In this document: positions 59,525 through 64,000 of the stretch, in pieces
Layout of the letters: each line of letters opens with the position of its first letter
How positions within the stretch are numbered: the first letter of the stretch is position 1
Origin: Chionis minor
Taxonomy: Eukaryota > Chordata > Aves > Charadriiformes > Chionididae
Length of the DNA stretch: 64,000 nt
Direction: 5' to 3'
Assembly: GCA_013398295.1 (NCBI GenBank)
Contig: VZSF01001143.1
Coordinates: forward strand, 727,901 to 791,900
The notes under the pieces: generated by a model
What the model was told of the DNA's origin: nothing
Database searches by the model: none
Seen by the model: only the letters and a program-made list of their open reading frames with translations
Made by a program: the position numbers and the translations under genes

Positions 59525-62500
59525 GTTGAAGCTCAGCCTTGCAGCACATGATCCTTCAGGTGAAGCCCCTAACCCAAAACAGACGATGAAGAACATGTTC
59601 TCTGACAGTAGAAGATGGAAACTGTAGAAAGGTTTGCTTGCGTCTGCTGGTGGGCCCTCTCTGGGCCTTTTCATAAGGCAGAGGAGCTTGTGCCTACTCC
59701 CATTTTTATTTTTAATCTCTCAGACGCCAATGCTGGCTGACTCAGCACACATCATGCAGCAATTGTTCGCACACAGATGTGTTGTGATTTGCTGCTCCAT
59801 GCGGTGCTGCCACCCTGTGCAGCTCCTGTCCGGGGAGGCGGTGGGCAGGAGCACCTGCCCTAGAAACCTGGCTTCCTGCAGGCTGGCCACAAGCATGGGG
59901 AAGTTCCACAGAAGCAGGGCAATGGGATCATCAAGCAAGCAGGACTTATTCCTGAAGCACACGTGTGATGTGATTTTTAGCCTGAGAGCGTGTAGGTCCT
60001 GTGTCAGTGAAGGCAGTCGCTGGGTGCTCCGGTCACGGGAGCTGCCCTGCAGGTTGCAGGGTTCCTGCTCCAGCACCCACGAGCTTCTTACCCTAAATGC
60101 TTGCTTGCAAGATAAAAAAGAAGAAAGAAAAAGAAAACCTTCTGGAAGGGGCCCTTAAAAAAAATAAATTGTTCAGTCAGAAGATTGCTGTTTTACTTCA
60201 GATAAAGAGCTATTTTTGCAAGGCAGTCGAAAGGGAAGCAACTTGTTATGTTTTATGGCCTCTGTTGCCCCCTCCAGTCCTACATTAGTAGTCGGTACTG
60301 TTTGGAAAACAACAATCCTGGGAAAACCTGCACTAATAATAATGTCTCGGGCTCATTATTTGATATGCATCTGACGTGTTGGAAGTGAAAATTGGGGTCA
60401 GAATTTCCTCTTCTGGCACTGCCAACTTTCTATTGGAAAAGCTAAGCCTGTTTATAGAGGAGACAGCTTTACAGGAGCTGAAGTGAACTTGCAGAGGAAC
60501 TTCAAGTCCTCTCAGAACTTTCTGTCGTAAAAATAAAATGCACCTGTAACCTGACTTTCTGTAACCTATAAGCACGTGCATGCATATGTGTAGAAAAAAA
60601 TTACATTTAAAAAGATTGTAAGCAAGTTCATTTTTCTCTTTGCTGACAAGCCTGAGGGCACACATGCCGATCGGATGTTTGCTCCTCCCTGTACCAACCG
60701 GAGGGAGCCCCAGCTTCACCTTGCAGAGGAGGGGGCTCAGCTGTAGAAGCAAACAGAAAAGCACTGACTCCACACCTTCTAAAGCCACATCACAAATATT
60801 TGCATTACCTTATTGTGTATTGTATCTATTTTTTCAAGCCAGATAGACTGGCCACCTTCAGTAATTTCATACTGAAGAGCATCGGTTTCTTGAGGTGGCA
60901 ATTAGAGAAGCAGAGAGGGAGCCAAGAGCTAGTCCTGCAACTCTGATGTGGATAGGGGGAGCAGGCTCTAGAGATTCATACCTGGATGAAGCAGACAAAG
61001 GTAATCTCTCCTACAGAGAGATCCTGCCTCATGTAAGGACGCAAAGGAAAAGAATTCAGCACATCAATGACATATTTAATTGACTCATTAATGTCCACAA
61101 AGGATTTTTACACTCAATTCCTCCAATTAAGTTTTCCAAGTGAAGGCATATTTAAAAGGCAAAAGCACTCTCTCTCCTACCTTTGGGAGCTTTGCCGTGT
61201 GCTCCTGCTGCACTTTGCAGACGGAATCCAAAAGATTGCATCTGCAGCCATTGTACTCGGAAATTGTCTGGGCAAAAATGACAGGACCGTGGTGTCTAGT
61301 GCTTGTCCATCCCATGACTGGGTACTTAACAGGAGCCAGACAGAAGTGATTACATCTTTTCAAAGGATTTATAAATTAAAAGGTACGGTTTTCTCTCTTC
61401 GAAGTAATCCTGAGGGAGACAAGGCACTTGGGCTACAAAAGTGCTTTAAACTGGGAACTAGAAAGGCCAGGTGACCAAGGTGGTGGCAAACCAGCATATC
61501 AGGCCCATGCATCCCTGAAACAGGGAAGAACGAAGTCCAACCAACACCCGCCCCAACATGCGCCTTTCCTCCCAAAAAAGTTTGGGGTTGCACTTCTTTC
61601 TGATTCTCTTTAACTTCACTGTGCCATCTCTTCAAGCCCACTTGCTGGCTTTTCAAGTCTGAGAAATTCCCATTGTTTCACATAATCAGCAACAACAAAT
61701 TCAAAAGCTGAATATTCACTACCTTCCCTATTGTCCATGAGTAGGATTCTTACCAGCTGTTTTTTTGTGACAATATAGATGCACGTGGAAGCGCAACACA
61801 TTCCAGCAGAGCCTGCCAGTGGGATCAGAGAAGATAGTTCGGAGATGATGGGGTTAAATAGATGAAAAGCTGGAGAAGTGTACTTGCTGAAAGCATATTT
61901 TAGCATACAAGGTTTTTAACTTGATGCTAGGGGAGAGGATGATTACCAGATTGACGGTTAAGAAAAATGTCATTTTAACTGACAACTGAACAAACAAAGA
62001 ATTAGCGAGGTAAATCTGGAACTCCAATATACCCAAGCTTACACTATCATTCCAAAGTAGAACAGTCTACTCAGGAGAAAACAGATTTTCAAGGAAAATT
62101 ATAGCATTTTTAAAAATAGCCTTTGATGTTTAAAATGCATATAATTAATGGCAAAAGTTTTCAGAGATACAGTTGGATTCGTTCTGCTTGGACTGGTTCT
62201 CTTGTTCCTGTGATTCTCTATCAATCACGAAAGCAAAAAAAGAAATGAAATAATTTGTGGAGTAAAAATGGTTATCTCCACCAAAATTAGAGAGGAACTT
62301 TAACCGATTACTTGAATGGTAAGTTTTCTTATTGTAAGCACTGCGGAGTCAGACCTTTTATCACGTGCAACAGAGATTGTTGTTACACTCTAGCACGTGC
62401 TTAGCACATCAAATGTTAATTGTTTTGAGTAGCATTAAGCACACTGCAGACTAAGGGAAGTCCCCTCTGAAACCTGCTATTCCACTCTTATGGATGAGAA

Positions 62501-64000
62501 GTGTATTTGATCCCTGTTGAAAGGCTGGAGATCTCAAGCTTGTGCAATTTGTCGTTATAGTGATACAGTTAGAGTGCTGGACTATGCAATTTAATAACCG
62601 TATTAAACCGGAGCTAGTACCGGCTGCTGCGTGGAGGGGAAGTCGTGTCTTCTCTCCTGCGTGTCAGTGTTGCTACTTGTGCAGTAAATGAGATGCAAGA
62701 ACTACCTGGAGCCTTTATGAGGCTTCTGCCCAAAGCTCAGTGAAACCCTGGGGCAAGGGAGCAAGGGGTTGGCTCAGTTTTCGGCTGGATCAGCCCCTCA
62801 TTTATCTCACCATTCACCTGAACAGCTATTATTTCTGACACAGGCTGCAGGAGCAAAAGCACACACAGATCTGTGTACCCGCATGGAGACTGGGTCAGCC
62901 ACAAAGTCCAGGAGCAGCCCTCACGCAGACGACACTGTCCCCTCGACACCAAGGGGAACACTTCCCCGGGACGGGCTGATCACACCGGCATTGCTCGCTT
63001 CACTCCTGTCACAGGGATACCAGGACAGTCTGACAGCAGATTGCAAAAGGCAGATTTTTCTATGTAGCAACTAAAATAGATATAAAAGTATTCTTGGCCT
63101 TCTAACTCATTTTAAAAAAAAAAATAAAAATCACAGCTGTAAACCCTAGTAACTTTAAGCTGAAAATTATGTTTAAACAAGTGTTGCTGTTTAATTCATA
63201 TGCTGCAAGATTTCCAGTTCTGCCTGAGAATTCCTGAATCTACAGTCTTACAGTGATAATCCATTTTTAAAAATAGGTAGCTGAGGCTATTCCCAAGAGG
63301 CAGAAGCTTGTGGATTTACAGCGAAACTGATTCCAGCGTTAAGAAAAATGAAACAGCTATTCAGGTTCACCTGATATACACAACAGCCGTGACAACTCCA
63401 CTAACAAAAGATATGACACAATTAGACTGCTAACCTTTCCACTTTGGGAGTTTATCAAAAGAGGCCAGGACTTTAAATTAAACAAGAAGAATCAAAGATA
63501 AATTCTGCTATTACAGAATTCTCCCATTCTCCAATTTCGTCTGAAGCTCTCTTGAAAAAGACCAGCAGTCTCAGATCTAGGTGCAAACTGCCTTGACAGA
63601 AAAGCTTTGATATTATAATAAAAGGTGAATAAATATTGTGATGGAGCATGTCTGTGAAAGGTATTACAAATTTAAGTAACTGAACTGTGATAGCAGAAAG
63701 GCTCAGAAAGAATTGAATTAAACAAATAAAGGTTTTACAGTATCTTTTGGTACACACCAGGTACCATAGAGTGGGTGCTAAAAGACCGCAGGGCCAGAGC
63801 ACGTATTAAGAGCTGGGACTATAAAAGAGAGAACAGTTGGCAAATAGAGAAGAGGGTAAAAAAAAACCCAACGCCAAGGACAGTAGGAAGAAAACATGCA
63901 AAACAGGCACTTTAAAAGGGGAAGGAAAACTTTGATGTTTTCGCAGTGAGCAAGATGACACAATTTCTACCGGCTTTTAAATAGATTTGAAAACACTACC
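59525..64000. other. Noncoding stretch to the end of the window
   Basis: A plus-strand 174-codon frame (59634-60158) is opposed by a 118-codon minus-strand frame and has no motif. AT-rich DNA around 61050-61150 carries TTTAATTGACTCATTAATG and CCAATTAAG, homeodomain-like cores of unknown significance. An A-rich run lies at about 63113-63129. No gene recognised. Confidence 0.48.

Noticed and set aside
59634..60158. 174-codon plus-strand frame
   Set aside because: Opposed by a 118-codon frame on the other strand, with no domain or splice signal.

Overview
This window looks like vertebrate nuclear DNA, most likely from a bird. Two truncated copies of a CR1-type LINE end in the octamer tail ATTCTGTG, and there is one solo endogenous-retrovirus LTR. 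Interspersed repeats are otherwise sparse, and a few very worn MIR/CORE-SINE relics remain. I see no operon-like gene packing, no ribosome binding sites and no complete protein-coding gene. The single Ns at 18059 and 42095, inside an A-run and a C-run, suggest a draft assembly. A crocodilian or turtle cannot be excluded from sequence alone, but the low repeat density favours a bird.

Layout: 1-6.1 kb is noncoding, with pyrimidine and A tracts and two enhancer-like stretches rich in homeodomain-type cores (about 2.6-2.9 and 4.2-4.7 kb). A 797-bp solo LTR in minus orientation lies at 6174-6970, bounded by an exact 5-bp duplication ACTGG. From 7 to 31 kb the DNA is mostly AT-rich and intergenic or intronic, with MIR relics (10.5, 14.2, 14.8, 17.7 kb) and a short GC-rich patch at 18.5-19.2 kb. 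Between 20 and 29.4 kb there are three plus-strand exon-like segments whose codon phases are mutually compatible. From 31 to 40 kb there are a GGTTTT-rich tract, another enhancer-like stretch (about 36.1-36.4 kb), a CR1 copy and a MIR relic. From 40 to 57 kb the DNA is visibly richer in G+C and holds a second CR1 copy, a MIR fragment and a CCCT/TTCC microsatellite. From 57 to 64 kb it returns to AT-rich noncoding DNA with a perfect 12-bp stem hairpin at 59.5 kb.

The only protein-coding evidence I can defend is the segment at 29175-29369: 65 whole codons, a pyrimidine-rich 3' splice site and a protein-like composition. I could not name its gene. Two weaker upstream segments (19971-20073 and 24928-25063) would splice to it in frame, which would make much of the window intronic to one plus-strand gene. 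This is a hypothesis, because splice-like signals are common by chance. Most other long open frames lie in GC-rich or low-complexity DNA, or antisense to the LTR, and are treated as chance. I found no tRNA, rRNA, recognisable microRNA, CRISPR array or new multi-gene system.
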